From: G963675935 sp963823895
GTDB taxonomy: Bacteria; Planctomycetota; Planctomycetia; Pirellulales; Thermoguttaceae
Reading direction: 5' to 3'
Assembly: GCA_963823895.1 (NCBI GenBank)
Contig: CAWGNG010000042.1
Coordinates: 1 to 64,000 of the forward strand
Length of the DNA stretch: 64,000 nt
Part shown: piece after piece, positions 63,759 through 64,000 of the stretch
Layout of the letters: each line of letters opens with the position of its first letter
Position numbering within the stretch: position 1 is the stretch's first letter
Made by a program: the position numbers and the translations under genes
The notes under the pieces: model-generated
Database searches by the model: none
Told to the model about the DNA's origin: nothing
Seen by the model: only the letters and a program-made list of their open reading frames with translations

Positions 63759-64000
63759 ATGTGGATTCCAAGGGAAGCAGAGACCATGCTGTCGCAATTT
63801 GCCGCTGAACGGCCGGCCGTGATTGTCACGGGGTCGCGGCAGGCCGGAAAGACGAGCCTCCTTCGTCGGGTCTTCCCCGACTATGATTACGTTTCGCTCG
63901 ACCTCCCCCTGTTGGCGGAGGAGGCGGAGGAGGCGGGTGAGCAATTCCTCGATAAACATGCGCCGCCGTTGATGGTCGACGAGGTGCAGTACGCCCCGCG
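63759..64000 (+). CDS. AAA-type ATPase, 3' end off window
   Basis: From ATG 63759 (MWIPREAETMLSQFAAERPA) the frame is open to the edge. Walker A reads GSRQAGKTSLL, and SLDLPLLAEEAEEAGEQF with LMVDEVQYAP gives the Walker B end. This is the start of a DUF4143-type ATPase (about 380-400 aa when complete), a family of unknown or toxin-linked role. Confidence 0.8.
   Translation, partial: MWIPREAETMLSQFAAERPAVIVTGSRQAGKTSLLRRVFPDYDYVSLDLPLLAEEAEEAGEQFLDKHAPPLMVDEVQYAP

Overview
The window looks like a high-GC chromosome of a Planctomycetota bacterium, probably from the Pirellulales side. The basis is a set of PEP-CTERM proteins ending in the planctomycete-style AYAWRRRR tail, a DUF1559 domain with its prepilin-like leader, an SHD1 protein, a DUF1573 protein, ThuA-like and malectin/(alpha/alpha)6 carbohydrate proteins, and a two-integrase island. 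No 16S or other phylogenetic marker is present, so this placement is inference.

Region 1 (1-8080) is accessory. A minus-strand run of small unknown genes flanks a MoxR-type AAA ATPase (6172-7337) and what looks like an internally deleted HExxH/VWA partner (4779-5198). Two plus-strand genes sit inside this run: a 983-aa repeat-rich PEP-CTERM protein and a membrane-anchored LRR protein.

Region 2 (8078-21612) resembles an integrative element. It starts with a repeat-bearing non-coding stretch, then a STAND/NACHT-like NTPase, a KTSC-domain protein with an RBS-masking leader hairpin, a chain of tiny coupled ORFs, a TOPRIM protein, a winged-helix replication organiser, a DnaB helicase and an excisionase-like HTH. 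It ends with a tyrosine integrase that runs into a tRNA-Arg(CCT) gene. A second tyrosine recombinase with altered catalytic boxes follows, then a second copy of the leader hairpin.

Region 3 (21700-29100) is a lower-GC, rearranged segment. It holds two unknown minus-strand genes (one sigma-like), structured non-coding DNA, a fused SHD1/PEP-CTERM breakpoint, an IS66-type element with a passenger gene, and a truncated TPR gene.

Region 4 (29260-64000) looks more like core genome. It contains a ThuA-like protein, a malectin plus (alpha/alpha)6 glycosidase, and an operon of giant modular membrane proteins (33699-45078) in which a DUF1559/prepilin module is fused between beta-rich modules. These are followed by a tricorn-like S41 protease, a degenerate receiver, three tandem PEP-CTERM proteins, a metallopeptidase, an exported Pcm-like methyltransferase, a ferredoxin, a Tad secretion cluster (tadC-tadB-cpaF), DUF1573, and a corrinoid/UroD methyltransferase pair. 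The window ends inside an ATPase gene.

At least eleven genes are broken by single-base shifts, about half of them in short homopolymer runs. I read most of these as assembly errors, so several neighbouring fragments below are probably one gene. Several different long perfect palindromes (REP-like) lie between genes on the right.
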